Below, in pieces: positions 10,106-22,069 of a stretch of DNA of 64,000 bases. The notes beneath the pieces are model-generated. The model ran no database searches and had not been told where the DNA came from. It saw only the letters and a list, made by a program, of their open reading frames with translations. The stretch covers positions 62,001 to 126,000 of the forward strand of contig VXIS01000110.1 of assembly GCA_008704415.1 (NCBI GenBank), in the 5' to 3' direction. Position 1 is the stretch's first letter; each line of letters begins with the position of its first letter. The translations under genes and the position numbers were made by a program. Origin of the DNA: Sphaerosporella brunnea (lineage: Eukaryota; Ascomycota; Pezizomycetes; Pezizales; Pyronemataceae).

Positions 10106-11461
10106 AGTAAACGTCAATATCTGGATAGATGGCGCGACTTAAACCAAGTCGCACAATGCTGACAGACCTGGAGTGGGGCAGGAAGAAGGAGAAGTGGCAG
10201 GAGAACAAGAAGTGGGAGAAGCACTGTGCTGCTGGTATAAGACAGTGGACAAGTGTGTTATGTTTTACCTGTCGCGGTTTCCTTGATTTTCTTTCCTTGA
10301 GAGCGTCGCAGGCCCCAGTAATGGGCTCAGTCTCAAGTATAATGCAGGCACTTATTCACCTCGTTGCCGCACGGTTGCGGTGGGAGGAGTTGGACGACCA
10401 TAATGAACGCAGTTATCCCCGCGTGCGAACTCTGAGCAGACACCATGTTGATCGACCAAACATGATGCGCTCTATAATTCTACGTGGCGCAGCCCCACCG
10501 GTTTCGCACCGGTGTACTCTGCTTATGGGGTTGCAACTACGCATCATGAAAAGCTTGGACCAGCTGTATGCCCAGGCCCCGCAGCCATGGCCAGCTGCCA
10601 ACGCTACCACCTTCCAATATCTTGAGCGTTATACTGTTTGAAACAGTAAACTCGGTCCGAGCACTGAGGTTTTTCGTGCGCGATGTGTAGTGCGGTGGCG
10701 ACTAGATAGATGAATCATAAAGATTGTCAGTCTTCTATGCGAAAGGCACTATCACCTCCAAGCTTTGTCAAAAGTGCTCCTAACTCTCTGTCAATGTGGG
10801 CTCGTTGTGCATTGAAAATGCCCTGAACATAGTGAGTGCGATAGGATGCCCAGGCAGCACCATTAATGAACATTGTTGGCTGGTATTCGCCAGAATCAGC
10901 CGCTTAAGATCTGTTTGGACAAATATAGATGCCTTTTACACCGTGAAGCATGGGGTGACATATAGAGGGCTCCCCTTCTCTGCCCTAGTTGCAGGAAAAT
11001 CCTACGACCCTATCTCAGTAAGAACGCAACCTTACTTGGTCATCTAACAGTGGCTTGTCACACCAGATGCATTGGTAACTCGGCGCTTATAGAGTCAGCA
11101 TTCTGACGTTCTGAAATATAGGGATGCAATGATGATGTTGATTATGGGTGACGACGTTTATGAGGATAGGGAATCCACGAGATCAAGGGTCGACCAGGCC
11201 AAGTTGCATTATGCCACAAACATTCAAGTACAGAATGTCAAAATACCCCGTACTATGGAAATCCATCTCTCTCAGGAGTACTCTCCACCCCAGAGTGGTG
11301 CCTAATAACTCTGCCTTGTGATACTGCGCCATATGCTCCGACGTCTATCTCCTGTTGCAATGTGGGCCTGTGGGTCACGCACCACTGGTGATTGTGGAAA
11401 TTCCCTCCAGTACTGACGGCTCCGATGAGCTGGTTGATTCTCCAAGCGCCTCACATTGTCG
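10106..11461. other. no recognised gene
   Basis: A 170-codon plus-strand frame (10129-10641) starts inside ordinary flanking sequence and shows no known motif. I see no element ends before 11470. Confidence 0.35.
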
Positions 11462-11469
11462 TCCCTACC

Positions 11470-12474
11470 TAGTGATGGACACGAGCCGAGCCGGCTCGAG
11501 CCAGAAGCCCGAGCTGACAAGCCGAGCCGAGCCAATTATTCGTCCTCTACAAGCCGAGCTGGCTGGAGCTGGGTGTGCTGAATGGGCTCGAGCCAGCTCA
11601 AGTTTTCACCATAATTGGTGACCGGGGGTCGGATGGGGCGGGTTGATGGGAATGGAAATTACAGCGAGTGTTGTGTAATGAAAACAGACAATCAAATGTG
11701 TCATATAGAAACTTGAAGTCGCTTGTTCCTGTCATGCAGCCTACGTTCAGACCGCTCAAGTTACGCCAGATGGAAGGCTTGTTTATATTGCTCGACAAGG
11801 TGGAATGCAGATGGTCCTGCTGAAAAATATAAAAGAGTTGATGGGGCGGTTTGTTTGGGGTATTTGCTTAACAGTTGCACTTCGTTACTACTGTAATAGT
11901 AGTGTTGCCCTGTGGGGTAGTCCTGCGGGTGTCATATGGATCCCCGGGGTCAACAATAGCTAGACGCCGTTACTCTCAATGGAATGGGCTTAAACTCACA
12001 GATATAGGGCAGCAAAGGACGCTCTTTCACCCTCTGTACTCAGATTCATCCCCCCATACATGGTTCTCTTGTGGGGTGACCGTGTGGGGGTCCGGTAGCT
12101 CCCCGGGGTCAACAATAGCTGGAAGCTGTCACTCTCCATGGAATGGCCTCAAACTCACAGATATAGGGCAACAAAGGACGCTCTTTCACCCAGGAGAGAT
12201 CGACAGTTCGCGATGTGGTTCTGGTCCCTAATACCCATCAGGAATCACTGCTAGATTGTGAGAATGATGCGAAAGTTGAGGAATTAGAGCCAGTTTATAT
12301 TTCTAGATATGTTGAATACTATTATCTAGAATTATGTGGTAATCCGGAACACCTCAAACTGCAGCTCGAGCTCACCCGAAGCTCCGATGCGAGCCCGAGC
12401 CTCCACCTCTACTTGCCGAGCCAGCTCGAGCTGACCTTGGAGGATCGATTCGAGCCGGCTCGTGTCCATCACTA
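11470..12474 (+). mobile_element. hAT element, family F1, copy A (1005 bp)
   Basis: Inverted ends TAGTGATGGACACGAGCCG and CGGCTCGTGTCCATCACTA are flanked by TCCCTACC (11462-11469) and TTCCTACC (12475-12482), 7/8 identical. Both ends carry arrays of GAGCCG/GGCTCGAG. The left interior matches copy D (ATAATTGGTGA, GGATGGGGCGGG). The right interior keeps the last piece of the transposase frame (THQESLLDCENDAK, YVEYYYLEL). It also holds an internal direct repeat of about 125 bp (around 11905-12030 and 12075-12190). Confidence 0.88.
12215..12345 (+). pseudogene. hAT transposase extreme C-terminus (F1 copy A)
   Basis: The frame reads VLVPNTHQESLLDCENDAKV then YISRYVEYYYLEL, parallel to PVPDTHQESLLDSENDADAE in copy D and VTETHQDSQLNDGNDADAE near 41.7 kb. 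Only the acidic tail after the dimerisation domain survives. Confidence 0.6.
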
Positions 12475-12482
12475 TTCCTACC

Positions 12483-14567
12483 CGCAGTCAGTGGGTACCG
12501 AGTGCCATTACAGTAACCGCCCGCGACCAGCCAGTGCTCGCACTTTGAGTACCGCCCACCCCTGGGGTTTTCGATAGGTCCTGCCCACCCGTGCTACCGC
12601 CTCCTTCTCCTTCCCCTTCACCTTTTTTCTCCCCGCTCTCGGTTTGCGTGCCCTGTGGTGCCTGGGCACTGCGGCTCCGCCTGTGAGTACGTGGATGCTC
12701 ACACCTCTGCCCCAAGCCACGTGGGCCCATTAAGGCGCGTTTCCCAGGGTTAACTGTGTCGCGTCCGTCCGAAGGGCCGCCTGCGTTTTTTCTCACCACC
12801 TTTTGCATCCCTCTCCAACCTCAACCTCATATCGGGTGGGCAGGCGGCTGGCCGCATCTCGCGTGTCAGGAGCTGGCCCCAGCATGCTTAAAATACAGTC
12901 GGGAGGGGGAAGGAGATATTTCCCGTGCGTGTTTTGTCGGTTGCTACATATTGCTTCATTAAACCCCTTGTAGAACGTGAACTGCTGACCGATCCACAGC
13001 GAACCCTGATTCTCTCCGGACGGAGTGGCTACTGGCAGTGAAGTTGTGTGTCCGTGCTTCAGCGACTCGCGATGTTTTTCCAGGCTGGGTCCGCCAGTGG
13101 GGCGTGAGTACAGGGTTCACAGTGGTATGACGGTGCCTGGGGAGGTGGGGAGGCAGGTCTGGCGATTGATGCTCGTGGTGTGAGGCTGGTGCCCGCCATG
13201 ACGGTGGGCGAAGTGGCGTAGTATCACGCGTGGATTGGCGATAATGCACTCTCCCGAAGGGTGTGCTTCTACCGTCGTCAGAAACGTTGAGGTGTACGGA
13301 AGAAGGTTTGGCAGAGAATGGGGTGTACGGCAATGACTATACAGTGTTTGAGTAGGGTGACGAAGATTGTCAGTGTGATTTCTCTGACAGCCTGTCCTTC
13401 TTCGCTGCGGGGGTGAGAGTCATCGTAAGATGTGATAACAGCCACCATATTGAGTTCCTCCCTTCCTTCGTGAACAGGCTTCGGTACCGCCCACTTTGCT
13501 GCCAAGAAAGCGTACCACCAATCAGCCCCAGGCGTGATAAAAGTGCAAATCACAAAAGCTATGGGCAGCTGGCCTGATCCCGTACCGGTGGCACCGCCAG
13601 TTAGGCACGACGCTGACTATAATTAGGTGAGTAATATCAGCTCTGGCCACATGTACGGTGTCTGGAGACCTAAAACTCCTTGCAGATCGCCAGGGAATCG
13701 CACTACCCGCCTCTTACCAGCAGCTTCCGTCACATGAGCTGAACAGTCCACCCTCGATTTTGACATTGTCGCTCGCAGTCTAACGGTTCCATGCGAAGCC
13801 TGGGTTAGGTAGCTTCAGCGTATGCAAGCTATCGCTGGCGTGAATATCTTGCGTTACACCTTTCAATTGCTTGTCGTTCCCGCTACTGCCATGGTAGAAT
13901 GATTCGCAAACATGATCTTCTGGGGTCTTCATCTGCAGTGGCGCTGGTACTGCGTGATCACGGCCATGGAGTGGAGCATTGTCCCAATGCGTCTGGTCTC
14001 GTCCTGCCGCGGTGATGTTGTGCACGAAAGCCTGATGGCAACCTTCACGGGCGAAATCTGTGGCTTGAGTGTTCGTCTGTTGCAACATCATCCGAAAACG
14101 ACACTTGTGGTTTCAGAACTCATGTATCTTCCTCAAGACGCACAATGACCGTGACTGGGAAACTCATAGAATGGCAGGCACGCGCACCCTTGTTCCTCCA
14201 CGTAGCCCATCACCTCCAACTGGGATCATCCTTCGCGTTTCAGGTCCGCAGCCTTCACGTCTTCACTTCTCACCGACAGCTCGCCCTCGCCATTCCATTC
14301 AGCAGCATGTCCATTCAGGTTCCGCACCGTGTCTTCACCGGACAGCTGGATCGCGTATCCTTAGTCGCACCACTCCCGGACCTGTCAATAGGGAACCGTT
14401 AATGACCAAGGAGCAGAATTGTTTGCTGTCCGTGTGGGGAAACACATTATCCTAAATGCGTCCCATGATGTTTCACCACCGCATGCTTGAGTCTATTATA
14501 GACGCTGCCTCAATGACCGGCGACGGCTACTCCCCAAAAACTGGAAGACTCAAAGTATCCAACATGA
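12483..14567. other. no recognised gene
   Basis: Open frames up to about 128 codons exist on both strands. None shows a family motif, convincing splice sites or transposon termini. Part of it (12590-12640) is CT-rich. Confidence 0.35.
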
Positions 14568-14721
14568 CATCAGGATAGTGTTGCACACGAGCCGGACAGG
14601 TGGCTCGAGCCAGCTCGCCGCTTTTGACGGCTCGGCTCACGAGCCCGAGCCGAGCCCACAAAAGCTCGAGCCCGGCTCGAGCCTGCTACATGAAATGACG
14701 CTGTTGCGACCCCGCGGGAGT

Positions 14722-15023
14722 TTGGTTTTGTTTGTTTGAATCATCCTGTATTCGGCCGCTTGCGGCCATGACATGGGGGCTATATACACAGATCTACCCT
14801 TGAACCTCAAGTGTGCACAGACGGGCGTGATCCGAAAAGCGCACCAAGGAAATTCGTAGCTGGTAGAGTGAGACAAAAAGGGAATACAAGGGAATACAAG
14901 GGAATACAAAGGAAAGTACAAAGCGAAAGACATCAGTTTATAATCATTCTCGTGGCCCCTGCGGCCACTTGCCCACTTGCGTGCTCCCCAGGAAGCCAAG
15001 GACGGCCTCAGTGCACCTTGCAT
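14722..15023 (-). mobile_element. 3' end of a LINE nested in F1 copy B
   Basis: Read on the minus strand, the segment ends with the hairpin GGCCGCAAGCGGCC (14754-14767), then CGAATACAGGATGATTCAAA and an A-rich AAACAAACAAAA tail. The same end occurs at 60873-60920, downstream of a LINE zinc-knuckle frame. A short tandem of GGGAATACAA (three copies, about 14879-14909, plus strand) lies within it. The 5' limit is uncertain. Confidence 0.5.
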
Positions 15024-15203
15024 CTCCCAGAATGCTGGCTACAGGAGTGGAGGTCTTCTTCCAACCCTCCTTGTCGCCCTTTCTCGTTGCCACACTAATT
15101 GTCTTCCATAAGATGTCCTGCTCTTTCCGCGATTTGGAGCAGGAGTTTGGTAGGCAGCAAAATTATGGAACGCGGTAACTGGTATTTTCTATATTCTCTC
15201 CTA

Positions 15204-15449
15204 TCAGTCCGATAGATCCGTCAAATCAGAACCTGAGGGTAGAACAGCTTCCGCGGCCAAGTCCGTGCCCTCTTCCTGATCCTGATCGCTGTTTGCCACA
15301 TCCATGGTGGTAGTGTATGAAGAGATCTTTCGCTTGTATAAGACCGCTGTGTAAGGTGATGTCTTCTCTCCGCTGAGTGTGCGCGCTCCGGCAGCAACAT
15401 GGAGAGTATCTGCAACCCCGCTGTTAGTATTGAAACATCCGCACCCCAA
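15204..15449 (-). pseudogene. hAT transposase C-terminal fragment (F1 copy B)
   Basis: The minus-strand frame contains DTLHVAAGARTLSGEKTSPY and ends in an acidic tail, LPSGSDLTDLSD. The same ending appears near 45.95 kb (DSGSDLTDRD) and 16.87 kb (ASGLSDISD), and the LxAAGAxTLSGxxTS block recurs near 27.3 kb. It is therefore the end of the F1-subfamily transposase. The dimerisation core is missing from this copy. Confidence 0.5.
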
Positions 15450-15952
15450 TTCCCAGCTAGCATCTTCTAAAAAGCGCGCATGGCTTCGTCCTCATCCTGC
15501 CCACTTGGCTGCAATGGTGTCTCGGCATTGGAAAGTGCGGGCATCTGTCACTCGACGGATGCGCTCGTTGTAGGTTTTAAGGGTGTTGGGGGAGAGGGAG
15601 CGGTGCGTGTGGAGGGGCGTTCGGGTAGGATAGGGGAAGGTAAGTTGATTGGAAGGAAGAGTCGAGGACCGGAGGTTTATCTGCCCAGCCGCACTCATCG
15701 CACTGTAGGGATGTACATAGGTACGAGTGACGGGTGTCGGAGGGTGGTTGGGTTGACTTGAGGTGGGGTTCGTCGCTGCACCCGGAAGCGGAGTATCAAA
15801 ATTCTATCACAACACTCGAGCTCAGCTCGAGCCTGCACTACTTTTGTTCGAGCCAGCTCGAGCTTGAAGAATTATATTTCGAGCCGGCTCGGGCTCGAGG
15901 CTCGAGCTTTTGGCTCGAGCCGGCTCGGCTCGTGTGCAACACTACATCAGGA

Positions 15953-16650
15953 TGTCATGATCTGTACTGCACACACTGCTCTGACCACCCATAGGAACGC
16001 TGTCGCATGCAGGGAAGCATTTCAAACAACTCCTGTACACAAGTATCTGAAAGCCTTACTCCCGCATCGTTGCCTTGAGGATGGAGTCAAGTTTTACCGT
16101 CGGGGAAAGCTCCTGCAATGCCAAACGGGTGATGGCCGTCCAGGTCTCAAGTACAAGCGTGCCTATGCAAATGCCGATCTCCTTCATCAAAAGCGGCACC
16201 CCCTGTCCGCCAACAACGCATATATGATTCTGCGTCTGAAGTATTAGCTGCATTTGAGCAGGTAGGGTTCGTACCTCGCCCGGGCAAAGAGGAGCACGTC
16301 ATGGATGTGGAAGAACCAGATATTGAAACCGACTGGGGCCCGTCGGGGGCCTTGTAACGAGGTGGGTTGGTGGGGGGGATACACTTAGCCTGCCGTCGGG
16401 GATAGGGAATACAGTTTTCTCCGTTGAGGGTGATGGAACAGGTAACGGGTGCGGCGGGAGGAGGAAACGCCGAGCGTCAATGGGAGATGGGGAAGGAGTC
16501 GGATACCCGGATGGTTGGCAGTAGGAGATTGCGGATCGCGCAATCCTCGATATGGCCGTTTTCTTCAGGTTCTGTTTACTTCTGCGGAGCGGAGGATCTG
16601 TGTTTGTGTATATAAGCAGGCGCCAATCGCCTTGGTGAAGTGAAAAAAAG
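15953..16650. other. no recognised gene
   Basis: Short frames only. I see neither splice-site pairs nor repeat termini. Confidence 0.35.
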
Positions 16651-16658
16651 GACAGTCA

Positions 16659-18102
16659 TAGTGATGCAAACGAGCCGGCTCGAGACGAGCCCAAGGGGTG
16701 ACTCGAGCCGGATCGTCAGCTCGGCTCGTGAGCGCGAGCTGGGCTCGAGCGGCTCGAACCAAAGCTCGAGCTGGTGGAGACAAATTATATTTTGAGGGGG
16801 CAGCACGCGGGCACGCGGCAGTTCATGACCATGTGAATTTTCTACTATGTAGTTATCCCAGAGTAGATCAGTCCGATATGTCTGACAGGCCCGACGCGGG
16901 GTTGAGCGCTGCCTTTGTGTCTAAATCTACGCCTTCCCGCATATCATGGTCACTCCGAGTGGTTTCCCCCGACCCCGCCTGTGGTAGAACCTCCGGATCT
17001 TCGTACTCCCATTTTTCCCACCTGTTTACTTGCGTTTCCTTGAGCCAATGCTTGAGCAACAACAGAGCGCTGCTCGACTCCTCCAGAAGCCGGTTGCGTT
17101 ACTTTGTGATAATATCGCCCGCCCTAAAAACATTAGCCGGTCTGACAAAAGGACAGCCTTGAGGTTTGCAGATTAACTTACACTGAGAAGAGTCCCTCGC
17201 ACGGCACGCTGGAAGCGCAAACTGCGAGGTAGAACCTTGCCATTCTCGCCAATGTAGGAAACCGGTGCACATTGAGCTTTCACCAGTGCAGTGGATCACT
17301 GTTTAAGTCCACCGGTGGTTCACACAAATAGCGTGCAGTCTCGCAGGCCTCCATCCCTGTGGTTCCTTGGGTACTGCGTCTCATGGCTCCAAACATGGCA
17401 GCGAGGTTTTCGTCGACCGGAACACGTCGAACCTGGCTACCTTGGATCACCAGCACTGTATTATTACGATACTCGATACTCGTCTTCTAGAATAGACTCA
17501 AACCTCGCCCAAGTCACACCCACTGCAGGTGGAGACCGGGCATCCGCCGCCGTTCCAGCGTTGTTTCCCTTTCTGGCCCGGGGTGCCTCCTCTCCTTGCG
17601 GGTGTAGAGAAATGCTGTATTTGATGAGGTTTTCAGTCCACTGAGTGTCCGTGCCCCAGCGGCGTTGTGTAAAGTATCTATAGTACAGCTACCAGAACAT
17701 GACCGTGTTTGTAAAGAAAGCGTCTTACCCCAATATCCACTGGGTTCTTGATAAACCCACGCATGGCATCTTCCTCTGCTTGTGCGCTAAGCACTGGCTG
17801 CTGTTCTCCGGACATGCTTTGTTTGATTGCTCAGGATGGGTGCACGTCACTGTGCGGGTAGCGGTTGGGGGGAAGCCGGGAAGGAGGGTGGCGGGAACCG
17901 CGGAGTTGGGCGGTACTTGAGGGCGCAGCGGCCACCGGCGGAGCCTCGTTCTTTCTAGAAAGCTCGAGAGAAGTCGAGCTGACCTCAAGCACAAACCGTT
18001 TATGCTCGAGCTGCTCGAGCACAAAAATATGTACGTTCGAGCCGGCTCTAGCTCCCAGCTCGAGCTCCCAGCTCGAGCAGGCTCGGCTCGTTTGCATCAC
18101 TA
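16659..18102 (-). mobile_element. hAT element, family F1, copy C (1444 bp)
   Basis: Ends TAGTGATGCAAACGAGCCG and CGGCTCGTTTGCATCACTA (with a short GGCTCGG variation) are flanked by GACAGTCA (16651-16658) and GAGAGTCA (18103-18110), 7/8 identical. Ends carry GAGCCGGCTCGAG arrays. The interior holds a transposase C-terminal frame on the minus strand and a second block (17615-17800) shared with the decayed copy at 27.0-27.6 kb. Confidence 0.87.
16868..17103 (-). pseudogene. hAT transposase dimerisation end (F1 copy C)
   Basis: Reverse reading gives ITK, a stop, then RNRLLEESSSALLLLKHWL, which aligns with LTTKKRNRLLETSSSHFLLL in copy D. A Lys codon has become TAA. It then continues KETQVNRWEKWEYEDPE to the acidic end GLSDISD. 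The in-frame stop and missing catalytic part show it is dead. Confidence 0.65.
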
Positions 18103-18110
18103 GAGAGTCA

Positions 18111-19657
18111 TTTTTCTACCCCATTACGGAGTTCCTTCGGCTGCCCCCACCGGTAAAATACCCTCTCTATCAAACGGTTATTTCGCACCACGCACGCAAA
18201 TGAACCAACCTATACCTATGTTGACCCAGTTACAATACCGAATGCCCTTCCCACCCATTGATCCTCATTCCGTGGTCTATCGACTGCTCACTGTTCACAC
18301 TCCATCCGATGAACCCATCACGTCTCTGGTCGCCGCTCAATCCCCACACCGCAACCGGGCCCTCATCGAGTATTCCATTGCTCGGGCACCTACGATGTAG
18401 ACATGCCTTCTCCTCCGGGGCCACGCTACTCGCATTCTCGCGGCAACAGATGTATACATCAGCCCCCCAAATTGCCGAGCTCACACTCATTTCTGGGACG
18501 ACGCCACTTCGGCCAGTTGCTGTCGCCCCCGACTATGCAGTCCCCTTTCACTTGCCCTGAGGCGCCTCTCTCCATTTGCAGTGACGCACAGCACAACCAC
18601 TGCGTTGGCGAACCCAGGATCCACCTTCTACTTCCAGTGACACCCCCACCTGTCGCCTTGCCGCCGCACCACCAAACCTAACACTAACTCCACGCCCCTC
18701 CCCACGACGAACCGTAGATCACCTTTTCTACCGATTACCTGCTGCACTGGTACTGCTTGGTGTCAACCCACCATCGCGGGTTCGCCGACACCATCGCTGC
18801 CAACTACCGGCTTCGAAGCTATCTCATCGTTTGCACAGAAGTGATAGAACCTTTTACAAACTATTGCGTCTGCAAGCGGATGCCCTCGAGGATTCATTTT
18901 CGTGCGTTACCGGGTAACTCCGTACCCCCCAAAGCGCAATACGAAGCGGCAGACAGGAGCGTGCGCGGGATGCTGTGGCACGGAATAGCAGCCAATGCAG
19001 GTAGGTGTCTAATTTGCAGTGCGACGCGTGGGCCGCCGGGAATGTGGCGAAGCTATGTCAACGCGGTGGGAACCATTTGGAATCATGGGCGGAGGATTGA
19101 TAACCGCTACAGGCACTGACGTCGTTCGTGGGCATCCGGCATACCGAACACTGTCGCAGTTTTATATATTGTATTCACCCAACCCTCGGCTGACAGTACA
19201 ACCCCGTTCTCCCCGCAAACACTTAACCCAATACCCGAATCTCCGTTAGTCTTTTTTCTTTGTCTTTTTCTTTATGTTTTCCATCCTCTCAGGTTACCCA
19301 ATTGCGTGCCCAAAACCTTTATCCAAAACCATGGATTTCAGCTTTTTTTGATGATTTTCCTTTTATCAGCTTGCAATCAAGCCCCGTCGTTCCCACCCAA
19401 TCCATCATTCTTTGGCCCATTGCCGGTGTCCCCCCCCCCCCCGCCCCGTTGCCCCCGGTTGCCCCCACGGCTGCCCACCCCCGCTGCGCCCGCACCAGCC
19501 CCCCCCCCGGGCAGCCCCCGCCCCCGCAGCATCGCCATCACAGCCAGTATGCGTCCCGAGACAAGAGAGCCGCTACACGTCCCGGGACTGCCCAGAAGCT
19601 CGCTCAGCCAGGAGCCATCCCGCCACGTCTGTTGGCAAACCTCGACCGCCATGACCC
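18111..19657. other. no recognised gene; lies downstream of the FunK1 gene
   Basis: Only short overlapping frames. A C-rich run at 19430-19445 and Pro-rich frames on both strands reflect base composition. The 3' flank of the kinase gene presumably occupies the last few hundred bases. Confidence 0.35.
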
Positions 19658-22069
19658 TCACCGTCCGTCCAGCGCGTCGATCCTTTGTTGACAAGCATCA
19701 ACCAACGTCTGCCAGAGGCCCGCCTCTTCATCAGGCGAGGCGTGCGCATATTGAACACAGTAACCTGGAGGATATAGAACATCGCGCCACGCGGAGAGCA
19801 GCGGACCCAACGCAGCGCGCATGTCATCGTCAAGCACTGCGAGACAGAGTTTTTCGAAGGAGAACGGATTTTGTACGAAGCCGGCCTGCGGGTAACGTCA
19901 GCGGGTGGGGACAGAGATCCAAGGGCGGGATGAAAATACCTTCATTATTGCTAGACGCATAAAGTTCCGGGACACGTCCTCGCAGGCGTCGAAGATGGTG
20001 TCGACTTCTGAGCTGAATGATCGGAGCTCTGTGGGAGAGCCGTCGCCAGGGGGCACGGTGTAGTAGGTCGCAATCCACAAGAGAACATAGAAGAAACTCT
20101 CGAGATCGTGCCGGAACGAGTGCGGATTGCCGGACAGCAAGCCGGGGGCCATGAAGTCCTGCGTTCCAGTGCGGTGGGATGCGCCAGTGGCGCTCAGTCG
20201 GTCGCGGCGGATTGCGAGGTCCAAGTCTATCAGCAGCCCCTTGCCGGGACGGGTGACGTCGTCATCGATCAGAATGTTGAATAGCGATACGTCGCGATGA
20301 AGGATCTGGTGGGAATTGTACAGCGTACGGTGGCCGCAAATGGCATCGCGCACTGCCTCCAAGAGCTCGGTCACGGTGGTGAACATATCGATCGCTCTGC
20401 CGACAGGGGCCATAACGAGACGGCTGAATATGCGGTTGTTGCAGCGGGCTGGTTCGTCACGCCTGGTGCGCTTAGGTGCGGATTCCGGAAGATCTTCGGC
20501 AGTTGATCGGCGTTTGGTGCCGCGGCTGCTGCTCCACTGGGGTGGCGGCATGCTACCCGCTGGGGTGTTGCGCGGTTGGGTATTGCGGCCTTCAATGATA
20601 GGCCGGAGAGGCGGCGCCATAGTGCCTGCAACTCTGCTGCTGCTGCCGGACGGTCGCGTGCGTGATGCCGGTGGTGGCATGGTGACAGCATCCACCATAC
20701 AACCACGCCTAACAGACTTGACGATGTCGACAGGCTGGCCGTTCTCGCTATGATCTCCATACCAACAGTACTCTGGCAGGCCAAGGTCAGGTGTGCGGTC
20801 CGGCCGCTGCATTGATGATATGATGTCGCACTCGGATGGACGTTCCGCAGCACGCCACTGGTCTTTGACAACGTAAGGCCAGGGGGCCTGGCCGAATCGG
20901 CGTGCCTTCCAGCAGACACTGCCGCGGGTAACAATGGAGCGACGATTGAAAAGAGGATTCGGGTCGATCTCCAGCTTGACCAACACAGATTTGTCGGGAC
21001 CGACAGGTGCGTATATATACGGAGGAGAAGTGGTTGCAAACGAACCGAGGGAGTAGGCGACAGTCGGGTCGTAAGGTTCCTCAACACCGCCACGCAACCA
21101 CTTGATCGATGGATCGAAACCAACCGCAGTGGCATCCATCAATGCATATCCACACACGACGCGTAAGAACAAGATAGGCTGCGCGTTGATGTCGATCAGC
21201 TCAGATGTGGTCGCGCCTGAGCGATCAAACATCCAGGCACGTAGATGGTGGCCGCACAGAGTGAAAGCGTGGACCCAGCGCCTGCTCGGTTGGGCGTTGA
21301 AGATCTCCCGCACGTAGTTCGCAAGCTGGGCAAGTGTGGAATCGGTATCGGATTGCTGAGGATTGGACTTCAGCTCACCCACGACGCGAATACTTCGCCA
21401 GTCGTACCGAGAGCGCGGCATCTTGCCGAAGTTGAGTCGCGGCAGAGTGGCAGTAGGAAGGGCGGTTCCATTCGGGATGACGGTAGGTAGTAAAAGATCG
21501 GTCTTCCGTCGGCAGTCGCCACCACGAATGAGGACCGTATTCGAAGGGACGTAAGGGTATGCGCGAGCGCCTGTGTTGGCGCAGAGCTGTCGCAGCAACA
21601 CGTTGTCGACGACCCTCTGGAAAAACACGAGCACGTTACCCTCCGTCGGAGAGGCAGGCCAAGATCTCCAACACGAGCTATCGCGGACATAGACCCCTGT
21701 ATCCACTGCCCAGTCGAAGAGCTCTTGTAGATGGTGAGAAGCGGGGAAAAACGCGTCCGTGAATCCTGGCACGTTGCGAGAAACCGCGCCCGCCAGTTCG
21801 GCCAGCAGCACCGGGTCCATCTCGTCGCGTGTCGCGTTGCTCGGCATCTGGTCAGGGCCCGAAGAAGTGTAGCGTTGCCCTGTCGAGGTTTGCGATGCGC
21901 GAAGTCGTTGGCCATCGCTGTTGGTGGTGAGGGGCGTATGATCGATCGGGTGGAGCGACGAAGACGGCCTCGCGGGGGTTTTCGGGAGGACGTTGGATGC
22001 AGACGCAGACGCAGACGCAGAAGCAGCGCGCGATGCGCTTCGTAGGGAACGGCGAGGCATAATGGGCAT
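19658..22069 (-). CDS. FunK1-type fungal protein kinase, two exons, about 785 residues
   Basis: Exon 1 (22069-19940) and exon 2 (19885-19658) are joined by a 54-nt intron (19886-19939: GTATTT, GCTGAC branch, CCGCAG) in phase 0. I start at MPIMPRRSLRSASR because upstream codons look like leader sequence; an earlier ATG at 22318 is also open. A Ser/Ala-rich N-terminus precedes the fungal-specific N-terminal lobe. Near residue 520 a KRR...KRTRR cluster could be a nuclear signal. The catalytic loop HRDVSLFNIL (about 590-599) and LLIDLDLA (about 611-618, in place of DFG) are FunK1 hallmarks, followed by GTQDFMAPGLL and SFRHDLESFFYVLLWI. Exon 2 supplies the C-terminal end (AGFVQNPFSFEKLC...) and stops at TGA 19658-19660. 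FunK1 kinases are expanded in multicellular fungi. The substrate is unknown. Confidence 0.85.

Larger units (their letters stand above)
14576..15944 (-). mobile_element. hAT element, family F1, copy B (1369 bp)
   Basis: Ends TAGTGTTGCACACGAGCCG and CGGCTCGTGTGCAACACTA are flanked by a perfect duplication, CATCAGGA (14568-14575 and 15945-15952). Both ends have dense GAGCCCGAGCC/GGCTCGAGC arrays. A transposase C-terminal frame lies on the minus strand (15204-15449) and a LINE 3' end is lodged inside (14722-15023). The terminus differs from copies A and D (GTTGCA versus GATGGA), so this is a subfamily. Confidence 0.9.

Noticed and set aside
19377..19962. Pro-rich plus-strand ORF of 218 codons
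   Set aside because: It overlaps the second exon and intron of the FunK1 gene on the other strand and is C-rich by composition.
22000..22025. CAGACG tandem repeat
   Set aside because: It encodes the Ser/Ala repeat at the kinase N-terminus; an ordinary coding microsatellite.
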